DNA of 64,000 nucleotides from NCBI RefSeq assembly GCF_018283455.1, contig NZ_JAAMTH010000001.1, positions 3,453,501-3,517,500 of the forward strand, read 5' to 3'. The translations under genes were made by a program, and so were the position numbers. Below are positions 8,955-18,394 of the stretch, in pieces; the first letter of the stretch is position 1, and each line of letters starts with the position of its first letter. The notes beneath the pieces are model-generated. The model did not search any database. It had not been told where the DNA came from and saw nothing but the letters and a program-made list of their open reading frames with translations. This stretch comes from Planococcus sp. MSAK28401 (GTDB lineage: Bacteria > Bacillota > Bacilli > Bacillales_A > Planococcaceae).

Positions 8955-9323
8955 ATGCCAGTTTCGAAAAAAAGAAAACTAGAATCAGAGATTAGCGAAG
9001 CCTTTATTAAGTTCCAGCGTGAACTTATTGGACGCGGACCGCAGGAAGCCAGAACGTATATTGTTGAAGATATGGTGATCACCCGTTTTAAAGGCGTATT
9101 AACGGTTGAGGAAAAACACCTTGTGGAAAATAATGACGGCAGAAAGCTTGTTAAAAAAATGAGGCAGCTATTAAGAGAGATGTATAGCACCAATTACGAA
9201 AACATCGTGGAAAAGTGTACAGGCGCCCGTGTTCATTCAAGCCATAGTGATATCAGCACGAAAATCGGTGAAAGAATCGAAGTATTTATCGTCGATAGGG
9301 ACTTGGAAAAAGAATTAAATTAA
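8955..9323 (+). CDS. DUF2294-family protein
   Basis: 122 residues counting from the ATG at 8955 (MPVSKKRKLESEISEAFIKF), which has GGGAGACGACC upstream; a longer in-frame start at 8886 lacks a ribosome site. The sequence (GRGPQEARTYIVEDMVITRFKGVLT, ending in VFIVDRDLEKELN) matches the DUF2294 family of small cytoplasmic proteins of unknown function found mainly in Firmicutes. It is transcribed divergently from the kdp leader and has no close partner. Family assignment is from remembered sequence pattern; function is not known. Confidence 0.8.
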   Translation: MPVSKKRKLESEISEAFIKFQRELIGRGPQEARTYIVEDMVITRFKGVLTVEEKHLVENNDGRKLVKKMRQLLREMYSTNYENIVEKCTGARVHSSHSDISTKIGERIEVFIVDRDLEKELN

Positions 9324-9675
9324 GATAAAGGCATAAATATTAATGACGAGTACAAAAACGCAATAGCAAAGTATATTCTTGTTTTTGAAGCTATTCAAAA
9401 CTGTGGCCCGCTTTATCGATCCGTTAAAAATTCGGTATTAACTAAGAGGTTTTTTTCGGTTTTGTGCTTCTCTTATCAAGTTCTTTTAAAATCCCCAGTT
9501 TGATAAAATTCTCTAAGGTTGCGAAATTTTAATCCTTCGCAGCCTTTTAATCGTTTACGTTTCAACATACTTAAAATTAAATTATCTTTTAATTCAGTCA
9601 AATGTCTTGCGTTCTCTATAAAATAAGATTAATATATATATAAATGATATATATCTTTTAGATAGGTGTGAAAAA
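9324..9675. other. 352-bp AT-rich gap
   Basis: No coding sequence supported. Near the right end (9625-9659) there is an AT-rich imperfect inverted repeat, AAGATTAATATATATA and ATATATATCTT, directly before the padR-like gene. It overlaps where a promoter would lie and could be its own operator. Nothing else was recognised. Confidence 0.5.
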
Positions 9676-10218
9676 GTGAAATCATACAATAATACAACCT
9701 ACGCCATATTGGGCATCTTGACGACAGACTGCACTTCGGGCTACTCCATCAAACAATTCATGGATCAAAGCTTGAATCATTTTTGGAAAATCAGCTACGG
9801 CCAAATCTATCCTACGCTCAAGCTGCTTGTCGAAGATGGCTTGGCGGAAGTAAAAAGCGCCTCTACGTCGGGCCGAGCGGATAAAAACGAGTATTTCCTC
9901 ACCGAAAAAGGCTTGGCGACATTGAAAAATTGGATCGAGCAACCCATCGATCAAGTTCCAGCTGAGCGCAACGAAGTGTTGCTGAAATTATTTTTTGGCT
10001 CCCACCAATCTCCTGAGCGCACTGTTTCCCTCCTTGAGGAGTATCAAAAAACCTTGGAAGCCCGCCATGCTACGTATGAAGCGATCGAACAGGGCATCCG
10101 CCACAACCATCACGAAGAGCAAGACGCCATGTACTGGCTGTTCACTTTGGATTACGGAAAACGAGTCACACAAGCGGCCATTGGGTGGTGTGAATATACT
10201 TTGAAGAATATCCGATAA
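9676..10218 (+). CDS. PadR-family transcriptional regulator
   Basis: 180 residues from a GTG start at 9676. The N-terminal winged helix (residues ~5-85) shows the PadR pattern: YAILGILTTDCTSGYSIKQFM, then FWKISYGQIYPTLKLLVEDGL and the wing with KNEYFLTEKG. The C-terminal region (~95-175) is the Vir-type helical dimerisation domain. PadR proteins are ligand-responsive repressors that often control the adjacent gene; the DUF4188 gene begins 12 bp downstream and is surely co-transcribed. An AT-rich inverted repeat upstream is a candidate autoregulatory operator. Confidence 0.92.
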   Translation: MKSYNNTTYAILGILTTDCTSGYSIKQFMDQSLNHFWKISYGQIYPTLKLLVEDGLAEVKSASTSGRADKNEYFLTEKGLATLKNWIEQPIDQVPAERNEVLLKLFFGSHQSPERTVSLLEEYQKTLEARHATYEAIEQGIRHNHHEEQDAMYWLFTLDYGKRVTQAAIGWCEYTLKNIR

Positions 10219-10230
10219 GGAGGAACAGAC

Positions 10231-10707
10231 ATGGCACAGCAAGTTTTTCCCGGACGTTTCACTACGGAAAACACGGAGGATATTGTCGTTTTCATCATTG
10301 GCATGCGCTTCAACAACCGGTTGGCAGTGAACAGATGGTTTCCGGTCTTCAGTGCGATGCCCGGCATGATCAAGGAACTCTATACGCATAAGGAAGAACT
10401 CGGATTTTTGTCGATGGAAAGCTATTTTGGATTGCGCACCACAACGATGATCCAGTATTGGCGCTCGACCGACGACTTGCTTGCGTATGCGCGCAACGAC
10501 AAGCATTTAACGGCCTGGAAAAAATTCAATCAGAATGCACGTAATAATGACGCCGTCGGAATTTACCATGAAACTTTCCAAGTTCAACCCGGGCAGTACG
10601 AATCGGTTTACGTAAACATGCCGTTCTATGGTTTGGGCAAGACTTTAGAACATCAACCCATAGGTTCAGCTAAAAGTTCTGCCCGCCAACGCCTTAAAAC
10701 GCAGTGA
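10231..10707 (+). CDS. DUF4188 protein (monooxygenase-like)
   Basis: 158 residues. The pattern GRFTTENTEDIVVFIIGMRFNN, then MIKELYTHKEELGFLSMESYFG and IQYWRSTDDLLAYARNDKHLTAWKKFN is that of the DUF4188 family. These proteins have a dimeric ferredoxin-like fold related to haem-binding aldoxime dehydratases and monooxygenases. The conserved His in AWxxF-type context may matter for cofactor binding, but activity is not known. ATG at 10231 follows AAGGAGGAACAGAC. Cotranscribed with the padR-like gene; the pair probably forms a self-regulated stress or detoxification unit (inference). Confidence 0.82.
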   Translation: MAQQVFPGRFTTENTEDIVVFIIGMRFNNRLAVNRWFPVFSAMPGMIKELYTHKEELGFLSMESYFGLRTTTMIQYWRSTDDLLAYARNDKHLTAWKKFNQNARNNDAVGIYHETFQVQPGQYESVYVNMPFYGLGKTLEHQPIGSAKSSARQRLKTQ

Positions 10708-10766
10708 TTATTCCTTTTGTCTCGAGTTTATGATTTTTCAAATACAAATAACCAATTAACAGCAAA

Positions 10767-10816
10767 GAGCACTCCCCCTGTTTGAGTAGATACTGAAAAC
10801 AGGGGGAGCGCTCTTT
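10767..10816 (+). terminator. Terminator after PadR-DUF4188 operon
   Basis: GAGCACTCCCCCTGTTT and AAACAGGGGGAGCGCTC form a 17-bp stem with one mismatch, followed by TTTATTTTAG on the plus strand. Confidence 0.85.
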
Positions 10817-10892
10817 ATTTTAGTCATTTTTGTTCGATATCATAAAAACTATGGGAGTTAAAACTTGCTCGCTTGTGGTTTCGATTGGTCAA

Positions 10893-11534
10893 TTAGGAAA
10901 ACTCCCTGAAGAATGAAGCGAACAGCACGAAAACGATAATCAAAACAACGATCGTGATGATAATCCCTGGCAGCACGACGATGAAAAAGCCTTTCCAGGA
11001 CGACACTCGGTGCGCTTCGCCTACCGCCTTGCAGACAATAATGAATGTCCAGATGGAGACGACTGCCATGACGATGGACATGATGACGACAATCGGGTCT
11101 CCTTCCACATTCGTCCGATCAGCCAGGAACGTTTCGGGTGATGCAAGCACCCAGATGATCAGCAATGGCAGCAGCCAAATTTGCGGGATTTGGGCAGTGA
11201 CCAATGCTTTGAACATTTCCTGATACGTCGCCGTTCCTTTAAACAACCGTCCGACAAGCACCAGGATCGCAGCACCCAGGAAATAGCCGAAAGCGCTGCC
11301 GATCGGCCCGGTCACCAATGCTTGTAGAATCGCTGCCCACGGCGCCATATCGGAGCTGCGTTCATTCATCATCCCGATCAAACCGGAAGCAAAGCCTGTC
11401 AGGACGATGAGCAGTATAATGAACTTAAATGATTTCCGTTCAATGACGAAACGGACGGTTTCACGTGTGCGCAGCCAGATATCGGTGAATGGATTCAATC
11501 CGCGTTCATTTTTGATTCGCTCTTCTCTTACCAT
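10893..11534 (-). CDS. Yip1-family integral membrane protein
   Basis: 213 residues when started at the ATG at 11534 (MVREERIKNERGLNPFTDIW), which follows AAAGGAGGAAGAAATT; a longer frame to 11735 has no ribosome site. About five membrane helices are visible, the first being FKFIILLIVLTGFASGLIGM. The pattern NPFTDIWLRTRETVRFVIE before the first helix and a GSAFGYFLGAAILVLVGRL segment are typical of bacterial Yip1/YIF1-type proteins. Function is unknown. Monocistronic. Confidence 0.8.
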   Translation of the reverse strand: MVREERIKNERGLNPFTDIWLRTRETVRFVIERKSFKFIILLIVLTGFASGLIGMMNERSSDMAPWAAILQALVTGPIGSAFGYFLGAAILVLVGRLFKGTATYQEMFKALVTAQIPQIWLLPLLIIWVLASPETFLADRTNVEGDPIVVIMSIVMAVVSIWTFIIVCKAVGEAHRVSSWKGFFIVVLPGIIITIVVLIIVFVLFASFFREFS

Positions 11535-11696
11535 AATTTCTTCCTCCTTTCTATAGTGATGATCGCAATGGCCTAAAAGGCTATCCCCTATGTTTCTGCA
11601 TATCTTTTGAATACCCTTTTCTATCTGTTGACGAAGGGTATGAAATCGCCGTCGAAATGGTAAATGAATGCCCATTTGAGAAAGGAGGAATGCCGA

Positions 11697-12269
11697 ATGG
11701 AGATAGAGAATTTGCTTAGCGTAAGCTCCAGGCAAGAATTGAGGGAATGGCTGGGAAAAAATTCATCCTCCGTGAAGTTTTGCTGGGTGCTGATCGGGAC
11801 CAAAGAACGGCGGGAAGGAATGCCTTATTTGGATGCCGTGGAAGAAGCCTTATGCTTTGGCTGGATTGACGGCATCACGAAAAAAACAGCCGATAATCGT
11901 TTGGCCCAAAGGCTTTCTCCGCGCCAGAAAAAAAGCAATTGGACCGAATTGAACAAAGAGCGCGTGAGAAGGCTGGAGAAACTGGGCTGGATGACCGAGC
12001 AAGGGCGCAGCGTCCTTCCTGATATGCGGCCGGAGTCATTTGCGATCGACGAAGAAGTCGAAGCACGCTTGAAACAAGACCCGCAAGTCTATGAAAACTT
12101 CTTGAACTTCCCTGAGCTGTACCGCCGGATCCGGATCGACAATATACAAAGTTATAAAACCATTGACCGCGAAATATTCGATAAACGGCTGGAAAAATTC
12201 ATTGAGAATACACGCGACAATAATATGTACGGGCAGTGGCATGACAATGGCCGATTATTGGATGACTGA
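11697..12269 (+). CDS. YdeI/OmpD-associated family protein
   Basis: 190 residues from the ATG at 11697 (MEIENLLSVSSRQELREWL), with AAAGGAGGAATGCCG upstream; an upstream in-frame ATG at 11664 lacks a ribosome site. The sequence shows the YdeI signature: CWVLIGTKERR...PYLDAVEEALCFGWIDGITKK, then RLSPRQKKSNWTELNKERV. Family members have been called bacteriocin-protection or OmpD-associated proteins but no biochemical role is established. Cytoplasmic, no signal peptide. Transcribed toward the opp operon. Confidence 0.85.
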   Translation: MEIENLLSVSSRQELREWLGKNSSSVKFCWVLIGTKERREGMPYLDAVEEALCFGWIDGITKKTADNRLAQRLSPRQKKSNWTELNKERVRRLEKLGWMTEQGRSVLPDMRPESFAIDEEVEARLKQDPQVYENFLNFPELYRRIRIDNIQSYKTIDREIFDKRLEKFIENTRDNNMYGQWHDNGRLLDD

Positions 12270-12358
12270 GCTCTTCTCGCATGTTTCCACCTTTGTTAGG
12301 TAGATATTTCTACTTTTGTTAGCTAGAACTTTGCGAGGAACGCTGGCATCTTCATCGA

Positions 12359-12404
12359 AAAAAGCATCCTTCTCAGCACTCGTGCCGGGAAGGATGCTTT
12401 TTCT
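12359..12404 (-). terminator. Terminator of the opp-type operon
   Basis: AAAAGCATCCTTC ... GAAGGATGCTTTTT forms a 13-bp stem immediately after the oppF stop, with T-runs on both strands. It can also stop transcripts of the plus-strand YdeI-like gene. Confidence 0.88.
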
Positions 12405-12405
12405 T

Positions 12406-13418
12406 CTATACATATAACGGATCTTTCGCCGCATTAGCCGGCTGTGTTTCGTCAAGCGGATAAAAACAGGCGACTTCCTGGCCCGAGAGCCCTCTTGGTT
12501 CGAGCGCCGGCACTTCATTTTTGCAGCGTTCAGTAGCCATCGGGCATCTTGTGTGGAACACACAGCCGCTCGGCGGGTTCGCCGGCGACGGAATCTCCCC
12601 TTTCAGCACGATGCGTTCCCTGCCGCGCTCAAGCAGCGGATCTGGGACCGGCACTGCCGACAACAAAGATTGTGTATACGGATGCTGGACTTTCGTATGG
12701 AATGCTCCTCGCTCCGATTTCTCCATCACTTTTCCTAAATACATGACAGCCACGCGGTCGGCCAAATGATTGATGACAGATAAATCATGCGCGATGAAAA
12801 CATAGGTCAAGCCCAATTGCTTCTGCAGATCCTGAAGCAAATTGATGACTTGCGCCTGCACCGAAACATCGAGTGCGCTGACTGGCTCATCGCAGATCAG
12901 CAGTTCAGGCTCCAGGGCAAGGGCGCGGGCAATGCCGACACGCTGCCGTTGACCGCCTGAAAACTCATGCGGCAGTTTATCGTAATGGGTGTCCGGGTTC
13001 AATCCGACGAGTTCAAGCAATTCCTTGACTCTCGATTCCAGCCGCTCGGTCTTTTTATAAGCTTTCAATGGCGCTGCTATGCTGTCCCCGATTTTCATCC
13101 GCGGATTCAAACTGGTGTAAGGATCCTGGAAAATCATCTGGACATTGCGCCGCATGTCATGAAGTTCTTTTGCGTTCGCTTCTGCATAATCTTTTCCGTG
13201 GAACAGGATTTCGCCCGCTGTCGGTTGTTGCAGGCCGACGATGCTTCTCGCGAGCGTGCTTTTCCCGCAGCCCGATTCGCCGACGATGCCGAGTGTTTCG
13301 CCTTTTTGGACTTGGAGGTCAATGCCGTTAAGCGCTTTGACGTAGCTTTTCTCGCGCTGCAACAAACCTTTTTTGACGGGGAAATGGACATGCAGCCCTT
13401 TAATATCCAATAATGCGC

Positions 13419-13422
<4 letters not shown>
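12406..13422 (-). CDS. oppF: Peptide ABC transporter ATP-binding protein (OppF type)
   Basis: 338 residues. Walker A GESGCGKS, the Q-loop FQDPYTSLNPRMKIGD, signature FSGGQRQRVGIARAL and Walker B LLICDEPVSALDV are all present. The C-terminal oligopeptide-transporter extension contains the Cys-rich CVFHTRCPMATERC motif that usually holds an iron-sulfur cluster in Opp/Dpp ATPases. It pairs with OppD to energise peptide uptake at the inner face of the membrane. The start ATG overlaps the oppD stop (ATGA). Last gene of the five-gene operon. Symbol by family position; substrate is not known. Confidence 0.93.
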
Positions 13423-14426
<1,004 letters not shown>

Positions 14427-14439
14427 TCGAATACCCCCT

Positions 14440-15270
14440 TCAGGCAAGCTTCGTTTTGCGCTTGCGTTTCGCTTGATGTGGATTAAAACTGTCTCTTAGC
14501 CCATCGCCGAGCAAGTTCAAAGCCAGAACGGTAATGACGATCGCAAGGCCTGGGAAAATGGAATACCAAGGCGCGATGGTCACGTAAATCTGTGCTTCCT
14601 GCAGCATATTGCCCCAGGTCGGCGTTGACGGGTTGACCCCCACGCCGAGAAAGCTGAGCGCCGCTTCCGCTAAAATCGCTTTAGCGAAAATGAAGGTGCT
14701 TTGGACGATGACTGGGGAAAGAATATTCGGCAATACATACTTGAAGATGATCACCGCATGGCTCGACCCGGTCGTCTGGGCGGCTTCGATATAGGATTGG
14801 TTTTTCACTTGCAGCGTTGCCGAACGGACGACTCTGGCCATAACCGGGAAAAACGCCAGCGTCAGAGCGATGATGATATTTGTGATGCTGCCGCCAAGTG
14901 CCGCGACTAGCGCCAGCGCAAGGATCAGCGCAGGAAAGGCCAAGAAGCCATCGATGATTCTCATCAGCACGAAATCCACTTTGCGGAAATAGCCGGAAAT
15001 CAAGCCGATTACTGTGCCGATCACCGTCGACAGCACCGCAACGATGACGCCTACAGACAAGGACACCCGGGCCGCGACGATGGTCCGCGAGAAAATGTCG
15101 CGCCCGAAATCATCCGTGCCGAACCAATGCGCCGCTGAAGGGCCGGTCAAGCGCTGCTCCGGGGAAATCGCGGCCGGAGAAAATGGCAGCCAGGAACTTG
15201 CGGTGATGGCCGCAAGCGCAGCGACCACCAGTATGGAGAGCGCCAGCAGATTCGTTTTCTTAGTAAACAT
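14440..15270 (-). CDS. oppC: Peptide ABC transporter permease (OppC type)
   Basis: 276 residues from the ATG at 15270 (MFTKKTNLLALSILVVAAL), which has GGAAGGAGACGAAACCG upstream; an in-frame ATG at 15297 lies within the oppB 3' end. It has about six membrane helices, an N-terminal RLTGPSAAHWFGTDDFGRDIFSR stretch typical of OppC/DppC, and the EAA loop (EAAQTTGSSHAVIIFKYVLPN) that docks the ATPases. Confidence 0.93.
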   Translation of the reverse strand: MFTKKTNLLALSILVVAALAAITASSWLPFSPAAISPEQRLTGPSAAHWFGTDDFGRDIFSRTIVAARVSLSVGVIVAVLSTVIGTVIGLISGYFRKVDFVLMRIIDGFLAFPALILALALVAALGGSITNIIIALTLAFFPVMARVVRSATLQVKNQSYIEAAQTTGSSHAVIIFKYVLPNILSPVIVQSTFIFAKAILAEAALSFLGVGVNPSTPTWGNMLQEAQIYVTIAPWYSIFPGLAIVITVLALNLLGDGLRDSFNPHQAKRKRKTKLA

Positions 15271-15293
15271 CGGTTTCGTCTCCTTCCAAATGG

Positions 15294-16238
15294 TCAATCA
15301 TAGCGAATGCGCGGATCGAGGAATGTGTACAGCAGATCCACCAATAGATTGACGAACACATAAATGCCGGCAATGAACAGCACAATTCCCTGTACGACCG
15401 GGTAATCGCGCCGGTGGATGGAATCGACCAAGAGCTGGCCGATGCCCGGGATCGTAAACAAAGTCTCGATGATGACCGTGCCGCCGAGCAAGCCGGCCAC
15501 TGTAGCGCCGAGCACCGTGGTCGTCGGGATCAAGGCATTGACGAAGACGTGGCGCATCAATACTTCACGTTCCTTTACGCCTTTCGCGCGCGCCGTTTTG
15601 ATGTAATCCTGATTGACCGAATCGAGCATGCTGTCGCGCAGCATACGCGCGATGATGCCCACTTCGACGATTGCCAGCACAAACGATGGCAGCAAAATAT
15701 GGTGAAGCCATACATCCGCCCCTTCCGCAAACGGCACATAGCCGGCCACCGGAAAGATCGGCAGCGCAACGCCGAAGCCGAGCACCAATAGCGTCGCGAG
15801 CCAGAATTCCGGGACCGATACGCCGAACAAGGAAACCGATGTGAAAATCGGATCCAAAACGGTTTTGCGCAACGCGACGATGAGGATCGCCACCGGAATG
15901 GCGATAACGAGCAAAATCACCGTCGACAGCGCCATCAAGCTGAAGGTCGGTCCGAAGTTCTCAGCAATCAGCGAGGTCACCGATTGCGAAGAATAAACGG
16001 AGGTTCCAAGATCCCCTGTGATGACTTGTGAAAACCAATTGAAGAATTGGACATAAAGCGCTTGGTCCAAGCCCAGTTCACGCTCCAAATCAGCAATTGC
16101 TTCCGGTGAACTGTCTTCCCCTAAAATGAGGAACGCCGGGTTGCCGGGCGTCAGATGCACGATCATAAAGACGATAACGCTGACGACCAGCATGACGGGA
16201 ATCACCGACAACAGCCGGCGAATCGTATAGTTCAGCAT
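15294..16238 (-). CDS. oppB: Peptide ABC transporter permease (OppB type)
   Basis: 314 residues from the ATG at 16238 (MLNYTIRRLLSVIPVML), with AAGGGGGAACACGCA upstream. It shows the OppB/DppB features: an N-terminal helix, VHLTPGNPAFLILGEDSSPE, about six membrane helices, and the EAA loop KTARAKGVKEREVLMRHVFVNA. It forms the transmembrane channel with OppC. The gap to the substrate-binding gene is 93 bp without an obvious terminator. Confidence 0.93.
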   Translation of the reverse strand: MLNYTIRRLLSVIPVMLVVSVIVFMIVHLTPGNPAFLILGEDSSPEAIADLERELGLDQALYVQFFNWFSQVITGDLGTSVYSSQSVTSLIAENFGPTFSLMALSTVILLVIAIPVAILIVALRKTVLDPIFTSVSLFGVSVPEFWLATLLVLGFGVALPIFPVAGYVPFAEGADVWLHHILLPSFVLAIVEVGIIARMLRDSMLDSVNQDYIKTARAKGVKEREVLMRHVFVNALIPTTTVLGATVAGLLGGTVIIETLFTIPGIGQLLVDSIHRRDYPVVQGIVLFIAGIYVFVNLLVDLLYTFLDPRIRYD

Positions 16239-16331
16239 TGCGTGTTCCCCCTTCTCCATAAAAGGAAGAAAATCGCCAGCATCGTTCCTGACGATTTTCT
16301 TCTCTTAGTTATCCTGTTTGATGGCTCGTTG

Positions 16332-17912
16332 TTAATTGGTTTTATACGTATTCCAGAAGCGCGGGCCGTACCATTCGCTATAGTCGTGGAGATCGGTTGT
16401 GCGCGCATTCAAGTTCGAGATGTTCGTCACTTTTTCAAACGGCAATTCTTCGTAGAGCGTTTCGTTCAAGCCGGCGAGGATCTGCTGTCGCTCTTCCTCG
16501 GATTCCGCTTGTGCCCACTGGGCGATTTGCTCCTGCCATTTCTCGCTGTTATACCACCCGCTGCTGTTCGAATCCTGGCTCAACATGCCTGCCTGGTTCG
16601 GCGAGAAGAACGGGGACCATCCGACGACAACTAGATCCCAATTGGAAGCCTCTCCCCATTTCTCAAGGTATGTTGCCCATTCGTAAGATTCCAGTTCGAC
16701 CGCAAAGCCGGCTGCTTCAAGCTGCTGTTCAGCGATCTCGGCAATTTTCTTATAGTCGTTGGAATCGCTTGAGAAGATGATCTTGATCGGCTCGCCGTCG
16801 TAGCTGCTTTCTGCCAATAGGCGTTTCGCTTCTTCCACATCGTAAGACAGGAAGCCTTCTGTGTTTTCTTCCGAATACAGGGCGGTTTGGTTCGGCGTGA
16901 ACAACGCGCCGTCCAACTCATAAAATTCCTCGTTGCCGTATGTCGCTTTGGCAATCGCTTCTTTATCGAGTGCCGCGTTCAATGCCTGGCGCACTTGCAG
17001 GTCATCGAACGGCGCTTCCGATTTATCCGGCGTCAACACCGTATAGCCATTAGTGGCTGTGCCCGGTTCAATGTTCGGCGTGCTTTCGATCACTTCGTAC
17101 AAATCGAGCGGAACTTCATCCCCAAAATCATAAAGTCCGGTTTTCAAGCCATTGACGACCACTTGAGGGTCTTTGACGATTTTGAAATGAACCGAATCCA
17201 CATACGTTTTTTTCTCGCCCGTCAAACCGCTTGTCTCATCGGTTCTTGATGCGTAGTCATCGTATTTGGAAAGCACGATTTCGTCGCCGCGCTTCCACGA
17301 ATCAAACTGGAATGGCCCAGTGCCGATATATTGGTCATGGTCGAGCGGCTTTTCGCCGGCTGCTTCAGCGACCGCTTTCGGCAAGATGACAGCGGCCGAT
17401 TTCGGGGCAGCTAAGTCGGAAAGTAAAGAGCTATAGGCTTTGTTCAATTGAATGGTCAATTGCGAGTCGTCTGCTTCCACGGACTCAACGTGGTCGTTGG
17501 TGATCTTGCCGACAGATGATACTTTCAGCCACCGTTCGATGGACGCTTTGGCATCTTCTGCCGTTACTGGTTCCCCGTTATGGAAAGTCACGCCTTCGCG
17601 CAAGGTGATGGTGTAGGTTTTTCCATCTTCGCTCACTTCGTAATCTTCAGCGAGCAGCGGCGCAGCTTCGAAATCCTGGTTCAAGGCAAACAAACCTTCA
17701 TAAATATGCCAGCCGATTTTGCGCGCGGCACTTTCGCCCGTATACATCCAGTCCAATGTGTTCGGATCCGCGCTGATCGCCACGTTCAGTTCCCCGCCTT
17801 CTACAGGCTCTGAATTTCCGCCGGAAGTTGATGGACTTGCTTCCCCGCCGGAACAGCCGGCCAATCCGATAAGTGCAATTAAAGTGATAACTAAAAAGAT
17901 AAAATTTTTCAC
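16332..17912 (-). CDS. oppA: Peptide-family ABC transporter substrate-binding lipoprotein
   Basis: 526 residues from a GTG at 17912 (reads M/VKNFIFLVITLIALIGLAGCSGG), preceded by AAGGAGGAACATC. The lipobox LAGC marks a lipoprotein signal peptide, with an acidic/Ser-Gly linker after it. The mature part matches family 5 extracellular solute-binding proteins (GGELNVAISADPNTLDWMYTGES, then YEGLFALNQDFEAAPLLAEDYEVSEDGKTYTITLREGVTFHNGEPVTAED). Ligand could be di/oligopeptide, glutathione-like peptide or nickel chelate. The S-box leader upstream points toward a sulfur-containing ligand such as methionine peptides (inference). Confidence 0.9.
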   Translation of the reverse strand: MKNFIFLVITLIALIGLAGCSGGEASPSTSGGNSEPVEGGELNVAISADPNTLDWMYTGESAARKIGWHIYEGLFALNQDFEAAPLLAEDYEVSEDGKTYTITLREGVTFHNGEPVTAEDAKASIERWLKVSSVGKITNDHVESVEADDSQLTIQLNKAYSSLLSDLAAPKSAAVILPKAVAEAAGEKPLDHDQYIGTGPFQFDSWKRGDEIVLSKYDDYASRTDETSGLTGEKKTYVDSVHFKIVKDPQVVVNGLKTGLYDFGDEVPLDLYEVIESTPNIEPGTATNGYTVLTPDKSEAPFDDLQVRQALNAALDKEAIAKATYGNEEFYELDGALFTPNQTALYSEENTEGFLSYDVEEAKRLLAESSYDGEPIKIIFSSDSNDYKKIAEIAEQQLEAAGFAVELESYEWATYLEKWGEASNWDLVVVGWSPFFSPNQAGMLSQDSNSSGWYNSEKWQEQIAQWAQAESEEERQQILAGLNETLYEELPFEKVTNISNLNARTTDLHDYSEWYGPRFWNTYKTN

Positions 17913-18133
17913 GATGTTCCTCCTTATAATTGAAAAAATGATGATGCCTCGAGTATGTATGCAACTGCCTAAAAGCCTATCCAAGTTCCCAGATTTTCAA
18001 TGAAGCGCCGAAGTGTTGATGCGCCAATCTGCCGCTCAAGCTCCGACGGTATTTCGAAAACCATTTGTCCACTGAAGGCACCTCCTTCATCAAAAATAAT
18101 TTATCTTACCTGTTTACTTGGTTTTAACGTAAT

Positions 18134-18168
18134 AAAAAACCCCTTCTTCTTTTTGACAAGAAGAGGAG
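18134..18168 (-). terminator. Terminator of the oppA leader
   Basis: On the minus strand CCTCTTCTT, a short loop and AAGAAGAAGG are followed by GGTTTTTTATT. It lies between the S-box aptamer and oppA and so is the likely off-state terminator. Confidence 0.75.
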
Positions 18169-18190
18169 CAGTTTCACACGTTCGATCGCC

Positions 18191-18294
18191 TCTCTTATCT
18201 CTGTACACACGGTACAAGGAATTAGCACAGTGCCGCGTGGCGGTCTGCTGCTTTGACGTCCCAGGGCCAGTCCCTCAGTCAATCTCGATAAGAT
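18191..18294 (-). ncRNA. S-box (SAM-I) riboswitch, diverged core, upstream of oppABCDF
   Basis: The minus strand begins CTTATCGAGATTGACTGAGG, continues GGACTGGCCCTGGGACGTC and ends GTGCTAATTCC...AGAGATAAGAG, so P1, P2 and the TGCTAATTCC segment of the S-box are clear. The segment that in the canonical copy (22735-22840) reads GACGTCCAGCAACC is here GACGTCAAAGCAGCAGACC, i.e. five extra bases in the conserved SAM-binding joint, and the following GGTGC is TGTGC. A leader terminator follows. It may bind SAM poorly, bind something else, or be decaying. Confidence 0.85.
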
Positions 18295-18312
18295 GATTAA
18301 ATTGTAAAGTTC

Positions 18313-18341
18313 ATGTTACGGCCCTTGATCTGGCTTGTCAA
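18313..18341 (-). promoter_or_regulatory. Promoter of the oppABCDF leader
   Basis: TTGACA (18336-18341) and TAACAT (18313-18318) on the minus strand with exactly 17 bp between, ~20 bp before the S-box aptamer. A good SigA-type match. Confidence 0.75.
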
Positions 18342-18394
18342 CATTATTTTGAATAAATTGAATTTATTTACATGGAAATGAAACACGATTTGAT

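Noticed and set aside
11534..11735. Upstream extension of the Yip1-family gene (frame open to 11735)
   Set aside because: The internal ATG at 11534 has a strong ribosome site and the extension overlaps the divergent YdeI-like gene's promoter and start.
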